Of a stretch of DNA of 64,000 bases, positions 42,325-51,837 are shown piece after piece. Within the stretch, counting starts at the first letter, position 1; each line of letters starts with the position of its first letter. Source of the DNA: Paenibacillus chondroitinus NBRC 15376 (GTDB taxonomy: Bacteria; Bacillota; Bacilli; Paenibacillales; NBRC-103111); NCBI RefSeq assembly GCF_004000765.1, contig NZ_BILW01000010.1, positions 62,001 through 126,000 of the forward strand, in the 5' to 3' direction. The position numbers and the translations under genes were made by a program. The notes under the pieces are model-generated. The model saw nothing but the letters and a program-made list of their open reading frames with translations, ran no database searches and was not told the DNA's origin.

Positions 42325-43845
42325 TTAGAAGAAGCCCAATGCTTCAGGACTGTAGCTGACGAGCAAGTTTTTGGTCTGCTGGTAATGGGACAGCATCATT
42401 TTGTGATTCTCTCGGCCGATGCCTGAAGTTTTATATCCGCCAAAGGCTGCATGGGCAGGATAGGCATGGTAGCAATTCGTCCATACGCGTCCTGCTTCAA
42501 TGCTCCGGCCCATCCGGTAGGCTGTATTCATATCGCGCGTCCAAACGCCTGCTCCAAGACCATAGAGCGTGTCATTCGCTATAGCCAAGGCTTCTTCCTG
42601 GTTCTTGAACGTCGTTACCGCAAGGACAGGGCCGAAAATTTCCTCTTGGAAAATTCTCATCTTATTATTCCCTTTGAGTACAGTCGGCTGGATGTAGTAG
42701 CCTTCCGAAAGCTCCCCATCCACTTTCCCTCTGTCACCGCCAATCAGACATTCCGCGCCTTCTTGCGAGCCGATGTTGATATAACTCATAATTTTTTCAA
42801 CTTGCTCCGTTGAAGCCTGGGCCCCAATCATCGTAGTTGTATCAAGAGGATTGCCTTGTGTGATGGAAGCGACCCGTTTCAGAGCTCTCTCCATAAATTG
42901 ATCGTAAATCGACTCCTGAATCAATGCGCGTGACGGGCTTGTGCACACTTCCCCCTGATTAAGAGCGAACATAGCAAAACCTTCAAGCGCCTTATTGTAA
43001 AAAGCGTCATCCCGCGCAAGCACATCTTCAAAGAAGATGTTCGGAGACTTACCGCCCAGCTCCAAGGTAACCGGTATCAAGTTCTGTGAAGCATATTGCA
43101 TAATCAAACGGCCTGTTGTCGTTTCTCCGGTAAACGCAATCTTCGAGATACGGCTGCTTGAGGCTAGCGGTTTGCCCGCTTCAAGGCCGAAGCCGTTAAC
43201 GACATTAACAACGCCTGGCGGCAGCAAATCTTGAATAAGCTCGAGCAGCACCAGAATGGAAGCCGGCGTTTGCTCAGCTGGCTTGAGAACGACAGCATTA
43301 CCTGCCGCAAGCGCCGGAGCGAGCTTCCACGTCGCCATCAGCAGCGGGAAGTTCCATGGAATGATCTGCCCGACGACGCCGAGCGGCTCATGAAAATGGT
43401 AAGCCACCATATTGTCGTCCAATTGGCTGAGCGTACCTTCTTGTGCGCGGATGCTCCCTGCGAAATAGCGGAAGTGATCAATCGCCAGCGGCAGATCGGC
43501 CGCAAGCGTTTCGCGAACAGGCTTGCCGTTATCCCAAGTCTCGGCAACCGCGAGCATTTCCAAATTAGCTTCCATGCGATCAGCAATTTTATTTAGAATA
43601 ACAGCGCGCTCGGCGACTGACGTGCGCCCCCATGCCTCTTTGGCAGCATGCGCAGCATCCAAAGCCAGCTCGATATCCTCAGAAGTTGAGCGTGGAATCT
43701 CACAGAACACACGATTATTTACAGGAGACGGATTATCGAAGTATTGCCCTTTAACAGGTGCAACCCACTGTCCACCGATAAAGTTTTCATACCGTTTTTT
43801 GAACGTTACTTTGGATCCGTTTTGTCCAGGTTGTGCATAAATCAT
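42325..43845 (-). CDS. NAD-dependent aldehyde dehydrogenase (acetaldehyde/ExaC-like)
   Basis: 506 aa. Oxidises aldehydes, probably acetaldehyde, to acids. Catalytic Glu in [11 protein letters not shown], catalytic Cys in [17 protein letters not shown]-site [23 protein letters not shown] and substrate-channel [11 protein letters not shown]. aaggagg before ATG 43845. A sigma-54 promoter ends about 40 bp upstream and the enhancer-binding protein is divergent. Similar AcoR-controlled dehydrogenases serve ethanol, acetoin or ethanolamine catabolism. Confidence 0.93.
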   Translation of the reverse strand: MIYAQPGQNGSKVTFKKRYENFIGGQWVAPVKGQYFDNPSPVNNRVFCEIPRSTSEDIELALDAAHAAKEAWGRTSVAERAVILNKIADRMEANLEMLAVAETWDNGKPVRETLAADLPLAIDHFRYFAGSIRAQEGTLSQLDDNMVAYHFHEPLGVVGQIIPWNFPLLMATWKLAPALAAGNAVVLKPAEQTPASILVLLELIQDLLPPGVVNVVNGFGLEAGKPLASSSRISKIAFTGETTTGRLIMQYASQNLIPVTLELGGKSPNIFFEDVLARDDAFYNKALEGFAMFALNQGEVCTSPSRALIQESIYDQFMERALKRVASITQGNPLDTTTMIGAQASTEQVEKIMSYINIGSQEGAECLIGGDRGKVDGELSEGYYIQPTVLKGNNKMRIFQEEIFGPVLAVTTFKNQEEALAIANDTLYGLGAGVWTRDMNTAYRMGRSIEAGRVWTNCYHAYPAHAAFGGYKTSGIGRENHKMMLSHYQQTKNLLVSYSPEALGFF

Positions 43846-43884
43846 TTTCGCTCAGCCTCCTTAAAATGGTATACATTAATAGAT

Positions 43885-43902
43885 AAGCAAGAATCGTGCC
43901 AA
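43885..43902 (-). promoter_or_regulatory. Sigma-54 (-24/-12) promoter of the aldehyde dehydrogenase operon
   Basis: Minus strand TTGGCACGATTCTTGCTT: -24 element TTGGCACG and -12 element TTGC in correct spacing. Predicted transcription start near 43875, about 30 bp before the start codon. Confidence 0.9.
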
Positions 43903-43952
43903 CGGACAAAATCCCGTCACAATGGGGTTTATGAATGGTGTACGAAGTTCGA

Positions 43953-43993
43953 TGTTCCGTTTTGATACAAAGGATGTGTTCCATTTTGGGACA
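43953..43993. promoter_or_regulatory. Two upstream activator sites for the enhancer-binding protein
   Basis: TGTTCCGTTTTGATACA (43953-43969) and TGTTCCATTTTGGGACA (43977-43993) are related dyads 24 bp apart, about 80-120 bp upstream of the predicted start. Layout typical for binding of AcoR/NtrC-like dimers. Confidence 0.65.
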
Positions 43994-44071
43994 TTCTTGC
44001 CGGTTGCCCTCCATTAATAAAAGCAACTATGGTATGATCGGGTAAGATACGATTGCAATGGAGGGATCTTT

Positions 44072-45832
44072 TTGCTATCCGTGGAAAATAACTTTTTATC
44101 CGACGCAGCGGCAGCTTCTTGGAAGCGCTACCACGAATTTGGTTTAGTGCCCACCGACCCCATTGACGATGACATTTTAACAGGAATTCACATGCAGTCT
44201 CTCCTCAAGCAAAATGAGCAAACCATCCAATACACCGAGCAAATCTTCGAACACATGCATGTCGGCATCAAAGAATCCGGCCAGATGGCACTGCTGATCG
44301 ACCCGGAAGGAACCATTATTCATACGGCAGGAGATATCGACTTCTCCCGGCGAGCATTGGCAGTTCAGCTGCAAGTAGGCGCCAATTGGGCCGAACATCG
44401 GAAAGGGACGAATGCCATCGGCGTCGCTCTTACAGAGCGGAAGCCCGTGCGTGTGCATGCCGAAGAGCATTATTTCCAATCAAACCATTTCCTGACCTGC
44501 GCTTCTGCCCCTGTCTTCAACGCGATCGGCGAGCTGATCGGAATCGTCAATATTAGCGGCAAGCAAGAGAATTTCCATGCCTATACCTTTTCCCTCGCCT
44601 GTTTGGCTGCTCAATCCCTGCAAAACAAATTTTTGCTCGAGGAGTCGAAGAAGGAACACCTCATCACGCTAAGAGAGCTGGACTACTCTTCCATGCATCA
44701 TCCTTTGCCCTTGCTTTCGCTCAGCCGAGATAACCGTATCCTTCGCGCCAATCACGCCGCTATGCGGATCATGGGCAGCGACGTCATCGGTAAACTCATG
44801 CCGAAACTAGAGGGTTTTGCCGTTCAAACCTTACATAATGAACATCAAAAGCTGTGGCAGTCTGTTTCCATTCGAAAAGTGACTGGAAATGATCAGCATT
44901 TATACACATTTCATGATCTCGTCGGCACGTGTCCGACGTTCCTGCAAAGAAAAGAGTTAGCCCAGAAGGCTTCAACCGCTGACTTCCCTGTTCTGCTCTT
45001 GGGCGAAAGCGGCGTCGGTAAGGAATTGTTCGCCCAATCCATCCATACGGCAAGTTCCCGGTCGGGAGCGCCGTTCATTGCACTTAACTGCAGCGCCATC
45101 CCAGACAGCCTGGTCGAGAGCGAGTTATTCGGCTATGCCCGCGGCGCTTTCACAGGTGCAAGCAAGGAGGGCAATATCGGGAAATTCGAGGCCGCGCATA
45201 AAGGCACGATTTTTCTTGATGAAATCGGCGATATGCCCCTTCGGGCGCAGGCTGCGCTTTTGCGTGTGCTCCAGGACGGGCGGATTACTCCGGTTGGGAG
45301 TGCGAAGAGCAAAACCGTTGATGTGCGCGTAATCGCCGCAACGAATAAGGATTTGGCCGCAGAAGTGAAGGCTGGTGGATTCCGGGCCGATCTATATTAT
45401 CGGCTGAAAGGCATCCCGATTACGCTCCCGGCTTTACGGGAAAGAAGCGATATCCTGGCACTGGCGCTTCATCTGCTCCAGAAGCATGCTTCGCCATGCT
45501 GTGCCTTCACGGAAGCCGCCAAGCGCAAGCTGCTGGCCTACAATTGGCCAGGCAATGTCAGAGAGCTGAGCGGCATTCTGATGCAAGCGATTTTCCTTGC
45601 TGGCGATCAGTCGATTGATGCTGATCATCTAATGTTAGAGGCTGCGCAAGTGGATGAGACGCTGAGCGAACCCCCCAGCGAGAATCATCCTCTAACGCTA
45701 AAAGAGGCGGAAATTAAAGCGATCAAGATGGCGCTGACCTCCTCTGAGTGGAATCTCAGCAAGGCTGCCGCCAAATTGCAGATTGGAAGGACAACTTTAT
45801 ACCGTAAAATCGAGGAATATGGGATCACTTAA
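44072..45832 (+). CDS. Sigma-54-dependent transcriptional activator (AcoR-like)
   Basis: 586 aa. N-terminal GAF-type sensor (about residues 60-200, GIKESGQMALLIDPEGTII), PAS-like linker, then an AAA+ domain: Walker A GESGVGKE about 311-318, the sigma-54 contact loop GAFTGA at 358-363, Walker B-like GTIFLDEIGD. C-terminal Fis-type HTH NLSKAAAKLQIGRTTLYRKI. TTG 44072 follows ggaggg. Divergent from the aldehyde dehydrogenase it presumably activates with RpoN (encoded 2.3 kb away). Inducer unknown; acetaldehyde or acetoin are the obvious candidates. Confidence 0.93.
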   Translation: MLSVENNFLSDAAAASWKRYHEFGLVPTDPIDDDILTGIHMQSLLKQNEQTIQYTEQIFEHMHVGIKESGQMALLIDPEGTIIHTAGDIDFSRRALAVQLQVGANWAEHRKGTNAIGVALTERKPVRVHAEEHYFQSNHFLTCASAPVFNAIGELIGIVNISGKQENFHAYTFSLACLAAQSLQNKFLLEESKKEHLITLRELDYSSMHHPLPLLSLSRDNRILRANHAAMRIMGSDVIGKLMPKLEGFAVQTLHNEHQKLWQSVSIRKVTGNDQHLYTFHDLVGTCPTFLQRKELAQKASTADFPVLLLGESGVGKELFAQSIHTASSRSGAPFIALNCSAIPDSLVESELFGYARGAFTGASKEGNIGKFEAAHKGTIFLDEIGDMPLRAQAALLRVLQDGRITPVGSAKSKTVDVRVIAATNKDLAAEVKAGGFRADLYYRLKGIPITLPALRERSDILALALHLLQKHASPCCAFTEAAKRKLLAYNWPGNVRELSGILMQAIFLAGDQSIDADHLMLEAAQVDETLSEPPSENHPLTLKEAEIKAIKMALTSSEWNLSKAAAKLQIGRTTLYRKIEEYGIT

Positions 45833-45860
45833 GCGCCAATAGTCACAGAAGAGTAACTAT

Positions 45861-45876
45861 CGTACTAAAAAGTACG
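45861..45876. promoter_or_regulatory. Palindrome upstream of the aldo/keto reductase
   Basis: CGTACT-AAAA-AGTACG, followed by a second AGTACGTACT dyad. Resembles HxlR/YodB-type operators that control carbonyl-detoxifying genes. No such regulator is encoded next to it. Confidence 0.4.
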
Positions 45877-46010
45877 TACTTTTCATCTCCTCATGAAACG
45901 TTCATAATAGCAATTGCCAACAGGTGACATCCTACTGATGGTGAGGATTTTATGATGCGATGACGGCCGGTTGGCCAACATATAAACAGTTACATGAGGA
46001 GGAATTACGC

Positions 46011-46856
46011 ATGACGATCAACCATTTGCAATCCACAACAACCCTGCTGAACGGCGTTCAAATGCCATGGTTCGGGCTAGGTGTTTTTAAAGTAGAAGAC
46101 GGTTCTGAGGTCGTAAGCTCCGTCAAAGCAGCCATTCGAAATGGCTATCGCAGCATTGATACAGCGGCCATTTATGGGAATGAGACCGGTGTTGGACAAG
46201 CTATTTCCGAGGCGCTTGCGGAAACAGGACTCGCTAGAGAGGATCTGTTCATAACCTCCAAGGTGTGGAATGCAGATCTTGGCTATGAGTCAACAATTGC
46301 CGCCTACGAAGCCAGCTTATCCAAGCTGGGTCTGGAATATCTTGACCTGTACCTTATTCACTGGCCTGTCAAAGGGAAATATAAAGAGGCTTGGCGCGCT
46401 TTGGAAACTTTGTACAAAGAAGGCCGCGTGAAAGCAATCGGCGTCAGCAACTTCCAAATTCATCATCTCGAAGATGTGATGAAAGACGCGGAAATCGTGC
46501 CCATGGTGAACCAGGTTGAACTTCACCCGCTTCTGTCACAGCAAGACCTGCTCAGCTTCTCCAAAAAGCATAATATTCAGTTAGAAGCTTGGTCTCCGCT
46601 CATGCAGGGCCAGCTATTCGATCACCCGGTTCTCAATGATATCGCCGCTAGCCACAGCAAGTCGGTTGCTCAAGTCATTCTCCGTTGGGATTTGCAGCGC
46701 GGCATTGTGACGATTCCGAAGTCCATCAAAGAGCAGCGCATCATCGATAACGCCAACGTCTTTGACTTCTCGTTAACCGATGCGGACATGGCTCGTATCG
46801 ATGCCTTGAATGAGAATCGACGTGTCGGACCAGACCCGGACAACTTTGATTTTTAA
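46011..46856 (+). CDS. Aldo/keto reductase (YvgN/YtbE-like)
   Basis: 281 aa. NADPH-dependent carbonyl reductase, (beta/alpha)8 barrel. Catalytic tetrad visible: Asp and Tyr in SIDTAAIYGNE, Lys in TSKVWN, His in LIHWPV. Also GVSNFQIHHL and IPKSIKEQRIIDN (cofactor). ATG 46011 with aggagg 9 nt upstream; the longer frame from 45960 has none. Likely reduces methylglyoxal or similar aldehydes, fitting its place beside the aldehyde dehydrogenase cluster. Confidence 0.92.
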   Translation: MTINHLQSTTTLLNGVQMPWFGLGVFKVEDGSEVVSSVKAAIRNGYRSIDTAAIYGNETGVGQAISEALAETGLAREDLFITSKVWNADLGYESTIAAYEASLSKLGLEYLDLYLIHWPVKGKYKEAWRALETLYKEGRVKAIGVSNFQIHHLEDVMKDAEIVPMVNQVELHPLLSQQDLLSFSKKHNIQLEAWSPLMQGQLFDHPVLNDIAASHSKSVAQVILRWDLQRGIVTIPKSIKEQRIIDNANVFDFSLTDADMARIDALNENRRVGPDPDNFDF

Positions 46857-46872
46857 TCCGCTTTTAAGCAGC

Positions 46873-46916
46873 AAAAAGCACCGATCCTTCCAATGTGGAG
46901 GAACGGTGCTTTTTTT
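46873..46916. terminator. Terminator after the aldo/keto reductase
   Basis: AAAAAGCACCG ... CGGTGCTTTTTTT with inner CCTTCC/GGAGGA pairing; A- and T-runs on both sides, so it also ends the convergent DUF4180 gene. Confidence 0.88.
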
Positions 46917-46946
46917 CGTTTAACGTGCACTAGGAACGAAATAACC

Positions 46947-47315
46947 TTAATCGGCATTATGCAGAGCGTCCAGCGCTGCCTCTTTGTCTTTGAGGAAGAA
47001 AACCGAGTTTCCTTGATTGCTCTCATAGATAAAATCCTTCAGACTTTTACTGTTATACACGTCAAAATCGCCAACAATCGCAAATTTAACCTTGTAGTTC
47101 GTAAATTTCTGCAAAATTTCACCGGCAAGGCGGGTCTTCAGCTCGAAAAAGTCTTCCGATATGTTGGATTTGTCCATCAAAATTTTGTGGGCCTCTTCCA
47201 AATATTGTACAGAAGCCATCAAATCCAAAGCTTCCTGTACATTGCTTATGAGGATGTCATCGCTCTGCACAATAGCGACTTTGGAGTTATTCCTGATATC
47301 AACCGTGATTTTCAT
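46947..47315 (-). CDS. DUF4180 protein
   Basis: 122 aa. Matches the DUF4180 pattern: KVAIVQSDDILISNVQEALDLMA, a central KSNISEDFFELKTRLAGEILQKF and KFAIVGDFDVYNSKSLKDFIYESN. A short alpha/beta protein found beside MarR or MFS genes in many Firmicutes; no function known. aaggaga before ATG 47315. It follows the epimerase-like gene by 18 nt on the same strand and probably shares its transcript. Confidence 0.85.
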   Translation of the reverse strand: MKITVDIRNNSKVAIVQSDDILISNVQEALDLMASVQYLEEAHKILMDKSNISEDFFELKTRLAGEILQKFTNYKVKFAIVGDFDVYNSKSLKDFIYESNQGNSVFFLKDKEAALDALHNAD

Positions 47316-47333
47316 TCGTATTCTCCTTCAAAT

Positions 47334-48350
47334 CTATTCCCGAATTGCCTGTACAGCTGCTTCTAAAGCGCCAATCACCTTATCGCACCATTGATCGAAT
47401 TCCTGATCTTCTCTTTGCAACTCGGGTTTAGCTAAAATGTGGGCGACGGTCGCTTTAATCCCCTGATCAAAACGAGTCGTCGCAACGAACTCCGGAACAA
47501 GCCGTTTGAGCTTCGCATTGTCGAAAACAACGGAATTCGCCTTATCTCCGAGCAATCCGCCTCTGTAATTCTCCGTGCTGCACGCATCCAGGAATTCGGA
47601 CGAAACATGAACCGCCTGCAGTTTGACTCCTAGCGCACCAGCAATGGCTTCATAGATTTGATTCCAAGTCAGTGTCTCATCGGAAGTGATATGTACGGAC
47701 TCCCCAATAGCATGTATATTGCCCATTAGTCCAATAAAACCTTTAGCAAAGTCACTATTATGCGTCATTGTCCACAGCGAAGTGCCGTCTCCATGAATGA
47801 TCACGGGCTTGTTCTCCAGCATACGTTTGGCAACCTGCCAGCTGCCTTTACTGCCATGCACGCCAAGCGGTATGGAGCGTTCATCATAAGTGTGGCTCGG
47901 TCTTACGATCGTAATAGGGAAACCATGGTCGCGATACATCTTGAGCAAATAATCTTCACAAGCAATCTTGTTCCTTGAGTACTCCCAGTACGGGTTCGAT
48001 AAAGGCGTCCCTTCCGTAATTCTATAGTCAGACAGCGGTGTTTGATAAGCAGACGCTGAACTTATGAACATAAATTGTTTGGTTTTCCCTTGAAATAAGC
48101 GATAATCTCTTTCCAGCTGAGTCGGCTCGAACGCGATGAAATCCGCAACAACATCGAACTCCAAGTGTTCAATTAGACTAGCCACATGCTCTTCATCCCG
48201 AATATCCGCAGTGAGCAAGTTGGCCCCCGCTGGCAACGATTCATTTCTTGTGCCTCTATTCAGCAGATAAAGCTCACATCCACTGTCCAGCAGCTGCTTC
48301 GTAATTGCTGAACTAATTGTTCCTGTTCCTCCAATAAATAGCGCTTTCAT
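47334..48350 (-). CDS. NAD(P)-dependent epimerase/dehydratase-like protein
   Basis: 338 aa extended short-chain dehydrogenase. N-terminal Rossmann motif GGTGTISSAI, active-site-like YWEYSRNKIACEDYL (Tyr and Lys of YxxxK), and IVRPSHTYDE. The family covers nucleotide-sugar epimerases and mRNA-binding relatives; substrate unknown. ATG 48350 with ggaggtgg upstream. Confidence 0.85.
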   Translation of the reverse strand: MKALFIGGTGTISSAITKQLLDSGCELYLLNRGTRNESLPAGANLLTADIRDEEHVASLIEHLEFDVVADFIAFEPTQLERDYRLFQGKTKQFMFISSASAYQTPLSDYRITEGTPLSNPYWEYSRNKIACEDYLLKMYRDHGFPITIVRPSHTYDERSIPLGVHGSKGSWQVAKRMLENKPVIIHGDGTSLWTMTHNSDFAKGFIGLMGNIHAIGESVHITSDETLTWNQIYEAIAGALGVKLQAVHVSSEFLDACSTENYRGGLLGDKANSVVFDNAKLKRLVPEFVATTRFDQGIKATVAHILAKPELQREDQEFDQWCDKVIGALEAAVQAIRE

Positions 48351-48441
48351 GTTCCACCTCCGGCGTTCTTAGACAATCATCTATTTATTTCGCCATAAGG
48401 TCTCTAAAACCTCCTGTGCTGACCGCTCTCAAATGAAAGCT

Positions 48442-48476
48442 AGTACAAAGGGCACCCCATGGGTGTCTTTTGTACT
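48442..48476 (+). other. Strong hairpin in the presumed leader of the PL8 lyase gene
   Basis: AGTACAAAGGGCACCC pairs with GGGTGTCTTTTGTACT over 16 positions including two G-U pairs, with a 3-nt loop. The wobble pairs favour an RNA of plus sense. No T-run follows. Part of the 337-bp gene-free stretch 48351-48687, otherwise AT-rich with likely promoter sequence near 48500-48560. Confidence 0.6.
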
Positions 48477-48599
48477 GCTGTCATTTATTAGCATATAGAT
48501 CCATTTTTAGTTCCAAATATGCATTTTTATGTTTTTTTGTAATTTTCATAATGTTTAGTCAATACCCGTCCGATATTCAAGATAAGTTTGGAGGTGATC

Positions 48600-48653
48600 A
48601 TGACAAGTACTTACCAACAGGGGACTATAGGCACGAATTCCCGAGCCATATAG
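48600..48653 (+). CDS. Possible 17-codon leader peptide before the PL8 lyase
   Basis: ATG at 48600 follows ggaggtgatc immediately, a ten-base perfect match to the 16S anti-Shine-Dalgarno tail, though spacing is short. It encodes MTSTYQQGTIGTNSRAI and stops at TAG 48653, 34 bp before the lyase ATG. Could serve translational control of the lyase. May be chance: the ribosome site abuts the ATG and no homologue is recognised. Confidence 0.3.
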   Translation: MTSTYQQGTIGTNSRAI

Positions 48654-48687
48654 AACACTGTCATAAAAAATTTAAGGAGGAACTAGT

Positions 48688-51600
48688 ATGAGATCAACAT
48701 GGCAAAAAAGAAGAAGACACAACATGCGGCTTCTGGCCGCGGCGCTGCTTCTGGCGTCCAGCGTAGGGGCTTATCCAACCGCCACGCATGCAGCCGACGA
48801 TTATTCCCACACAGAGTCGTTCGAGGGCGCTGCGCCGCCTTCCACCTGGAGCGTGGAGAATGGCGGCTCGGTTGAGCTATCAACAGAGCATTACAAACAC
48901 GGGGGCAGCTCCTTGCATTGGTCATGGTCGAATGGCTCCAAGCTGCGCGACACACAGCCGGCAGATCTAGCCGCAGCGAACGTCAAGCATGGCGGCATGA
49001 AGTTATGGATTTATAATGAACATCCAGTCCATGATCAAGTGACTTTCAATTTCGGCAAAACGACAGAAATCAACAATGGCATTCATCATTTCTCATTCAA
49101 AGTGAACCTGAATTTCAAAGGATGGCGGGCCGTCTGGGTCAAATTTAGAGAAGAAGGTAAAAATTCCGCTTATACGCAAAACATGAATGAGCCGCTCGAG
49201 GCGATGCAAATCGTACCCCCTGCGTCTGTACCATCAGGGAGCCTTTATTTCGATAACTTGGAATTTTGGCCTTTCATGGTAACGGCAAGATCCGCAGATG
49301 ATCAAATGCCCAAGACTGGCCTGAATGTCGGCCAAAGCTCATGGGATAATGTCTACTACTACAGTCAACAACAAACTACGCTTCCGCTGCCAGCGACTAT
49401 CACTCCGCAGGAAATTAGTGCCTTCGATACGATCTCAAGCCGATATGAGAAGTGGATTTATGGAGATGCCTTGCAGTATGCACAGTTAACCGGACCACTC
49501 AAAATGAGATACGATGCCCTCCAAAGCTTCATTCGCGCGGGCCTTGCTGCTTACAACGCGCTGCACATCGTCAGACACCCTAATGGTACGATGACCGGAG
49601 AAGCGCTTTATGCAAACGCAGACCCGCATTCGCTTAAATTCGGCGATGATGTCAGCCAAACGGTGCTGCTCCCGCTCGTTTTCGATTACAAAATCAACGG
49701 CAATCTGTTAAGCAAGCAAAAAGTGATCGATGTACTCGATTATATGAACGACCAAGGGTGGGCGAACGGAAGCGCCATCGGCACTCAGGATCATGAAGCA
49801 AACAGGCACAGCGGGTACTTTCATGCCGTCTATCTTATGCGCAATGAGCTGAAGGCGGCAGGTATTTTCGAACGGGAGCTCAACACCATATTCTGGTACA
49901 CGAATTTCGGTAAAACATTCGATAATTCCATTTATGAAGAGACAACGGCGGATGAAATCCGAACAAAATTCATGTATGACTTACTTTACGTGCTAGGTAT
50001 GGATAATACCCCTAAGAAAGCACAGTACATGAAAGGTCTCGTCGGCCTGTACGAACAAGCGCTGCAAATCGCACCTGGTTTCGCCGATACGATTAAGCCT
50101 GACGGCACCCTTTTCCATCATCGCGGCGTCTATATGAATGCCTATGGGGATCATGCGATGCAGACGGCTTCACTGATTGCCTATCTCCTGAGCGGTACTC
50201 CTTATGCCCTGTCCGATGGTGCAAAGAGTAACATCAAAAAAACCTTGCTCACGCTAGAGCTGACCTCCAATACCTACACCATGCCCGTTGGGGCAACCGG
50301 ACGTTTCCCCAATACGACCAGCCCGCTGACAAGTTTGCTGGCATACTCCTATCTCGCCATGGCCAATACCCCCATCGATACGGAACTTGCTTCCACCTTC
50401 ACAAGACTTTGGAATCCGCAATCCAAGTTGCTGCAGGGCCTGTTCAAACAAGCCGACTCGTACGGTGTTGAGTATATGGATACGCTTGGCGGCTTGCAGC
50501 TTGCAGACAAACTGTCGAAGGCGGGAGTTCCGCCGAAAGCCAATCCGCAAGGATACATGGTCATGCCCTATGGTGCAATGGCTGTTAATCGAGTAAATGA
50601 CTTACTGATCGGAATAAAAGGCTGGAGTAACTATGCTTGGAACTTCGAATCTGCCAGCAATCAAAACGTGTATGGCGCATATCAGAATTACGGCAATATG
50701 CAGATCGTGAAGAACGGACTGACTTCCGGAATCGTCGAAAGCGGAATTCATCTTGACGCTGGATGGGATTGGAGCCGCTGGCCTGGCACGACAGTCAAGC
50801 ACCTGTCTCTGGCTGAGTTGGCACAAAAAGCTGATCAGATGCGGCTTTTCACGGATATCACCTTCGTAGGCGGAGTGTCCTCTCAAAATAAATATGGCGT
50901 TTTCGCTATGAAACTGCATGATACCGTCTTTGACTCCAGTTTCCGAGCCAACAAATCCGTCTTCTTTTTTGGCGATAAAATGATCAGCTTAGGCTCCGAT
51001 ATTCAAAACACAGATTCCCTCCACAATACGGAAACTACCCTGTTTCAATCGTATATGCCAAACAGTTCGATGCCATTCTGGTATAATTCCACCACCTCGG
51101 TAACTCATGCCACTTATACGAGTACAATTACAAATACAACCCCGGCCTGGATCGTAGACCCTTATGGGAACGGATATGTGCTGCCGAATGCGGCTGGAAC
51201 TGTCATTATGCGTGGTACGCAGAACTCTAGAAACAGCGCTGGCACGAAAAACACGTCCGGAAGCTACACCACGGCCTATATCAATCACGGTTCTGCTCCA
51301 GCATCGGCAGGTTACGAATATGCCATGAAAGTAGGGGCCGGAGCGCAGGGGACGGCCGCGTTCGCGAACAACATGCAATACACAGTTTTGCAAAAAAATA
51401 GCGATGCCCATATTGTCAAAAATACAGAGCCCGGGAAGGAAGTTACCGGCTATGCCATCTTTAACAGCCATGTGCCGGTCGATCAAGGCCTGATTCAAAG
51501 CAGCAGCATCCCCCTCATGGCGATGGTCCAGTCATTAAGTTCCGACAATATTGTGCTAAGCGTTGCGGATCCTGATCTGCGTCTTACCGGTTTGTTAACG

Positions 51601-51759
51601 CCGAGTACGATGTTAAAGGCCACCGTTATATTAAAAGGGGCATGGCATCTGAAGAATGCCAACAGCGAGGCGCGGGTAGTTAGCGCAAGTGCTGAGACAA
51701 CGACTGTGGAGTTTGATGCAGTAAATGGGAAATCAATAGATATCGAATTGATTAAATAA
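48688..51759 (+). CDS. Secreted chondroitinase ABC-like polysaccharide lyase (PL8)
   Basis: 1023 aa, almost the length of Proteus vulgaris chondroitin ABC lyase I (1021 aa). Signal peptide about 1-34 (ATHAA). An N-terminal jelly-roll domain (SHTESFEGAAPPSTW...) is followed by the alpha/alpha toroid and C-terminal beta-sandwiches. Candidate catalytic residues by alignment from memory: H478, Y486, R539 and E654, matching H501, Y508, R560 and E653 of the Proteus enzyme; the His-Tyr spacing is one residue longer. Cleaves chondroitin or related chains to unsaturated disaccharides, the substrates of GH88. aaggagg before the ATG; a perfect terminator follows. Confidence 0.9.
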   Translation: MRSTWQKRRRHNMRLLAAALLLASSVGAYPTATHAADDYSHTESFEGAAPPSTWSVENGGSVELSTEHYKHGGSSLHWSWSNGSKLRDTQPADLAAANVKHGGMKLWIYNEHPVHDQVTFNFGKTTEINNGIHHFSFKVNLNFKGWRAVWVKFREEGKNSAYTQNMNEPLEAMQIVPPASVPSGSLYFDNLEFWPFMVTARSADDQMPKTGLNVGQSSWDNVYYYSQQQTTLPLPATITPQEISAFDTISSRYEKWIYGDALQYAQLTGPLKMRYDALQSFIRAGLAAYNALHIVRHPNGTMTGEALYANADPHSLKFGDDVSQTVLLPLVFDYKINGNLLSKQKVIDVLDYMNDQGWANGSAIGTQDHEANRHSGYFHAVYLMRNELKAAGIFERELNTIFWYTNFGKTFDNSIYEETTADEIRTKFMYDLLYVLGMDNTPKKAQYMKGLVGLYEQALQIAPGFADTIKPDGTLFHHRGVYMNAYGDHAMQTASLIAYLLSGTPYALSDGAKSNIKKTLLTLELTSNTYTMPVGATGRFPNTTSPLTSLLAYSYLAMANTPIDTELASTFTRLWNPQSKLLQGLFKQADSYGVEYMDTLGGLQLADKLSKAGVPPKANPQGYMVMPYGAMAVNRVNDLLIGIKGWSNYAWNFESASNQNVYGAYQNYGNMQIVKNGLTSGIVESGIHLDAGWDWSRWPGTTVKHLSLAELAQKADQMRLFTDITFVGGVSSQNKYGVFAMKLHDTVFDSSFRANKSVFFFGDKMISLGSDIQNTDSLHNTETTLFQSYMPNSSMPFWYNSTTSVTHATYTSTITNTTPAWIVDPYGNGYVLPNAAGTVIMRGTQNSRNSAGTKNTSGSYTTAYINHGSAPASAGYEYAMKVGAGAQGTAAFANNMQYTVLQKNSDAHIVKNTEPGKEVTGYAIFNSHVPVDQGLIQSSSIPLMAMVQSLSSDNIVLSVADPDLRLTGLLTPSTMLKATVILKGAWHLKNANSEARVVSASAETTTVEFDAVNGKSIDIELIK

Positions 51760-51766
51760 ACGGCAA

Positions 51767-51812
51767 AAGTCTGCGCAAAGCCGCTAAGAATGTATTGGCT
51801 TTGCGCAGACTT
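51767..51812. terminator. Convergent terminator, PL8 lyase and gerC
   Basis: AAGTCTGCGCAAAGCC and GGCTTTGCGCAGACTT, a perfect 16-bp stem with a 14-nt loop. T-rich tail is short, but length and position are convincing. Confidence 0.8.
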
Positions 51813-51837
51813 ATCAGATTCCTGCCCTATGTTTGAC

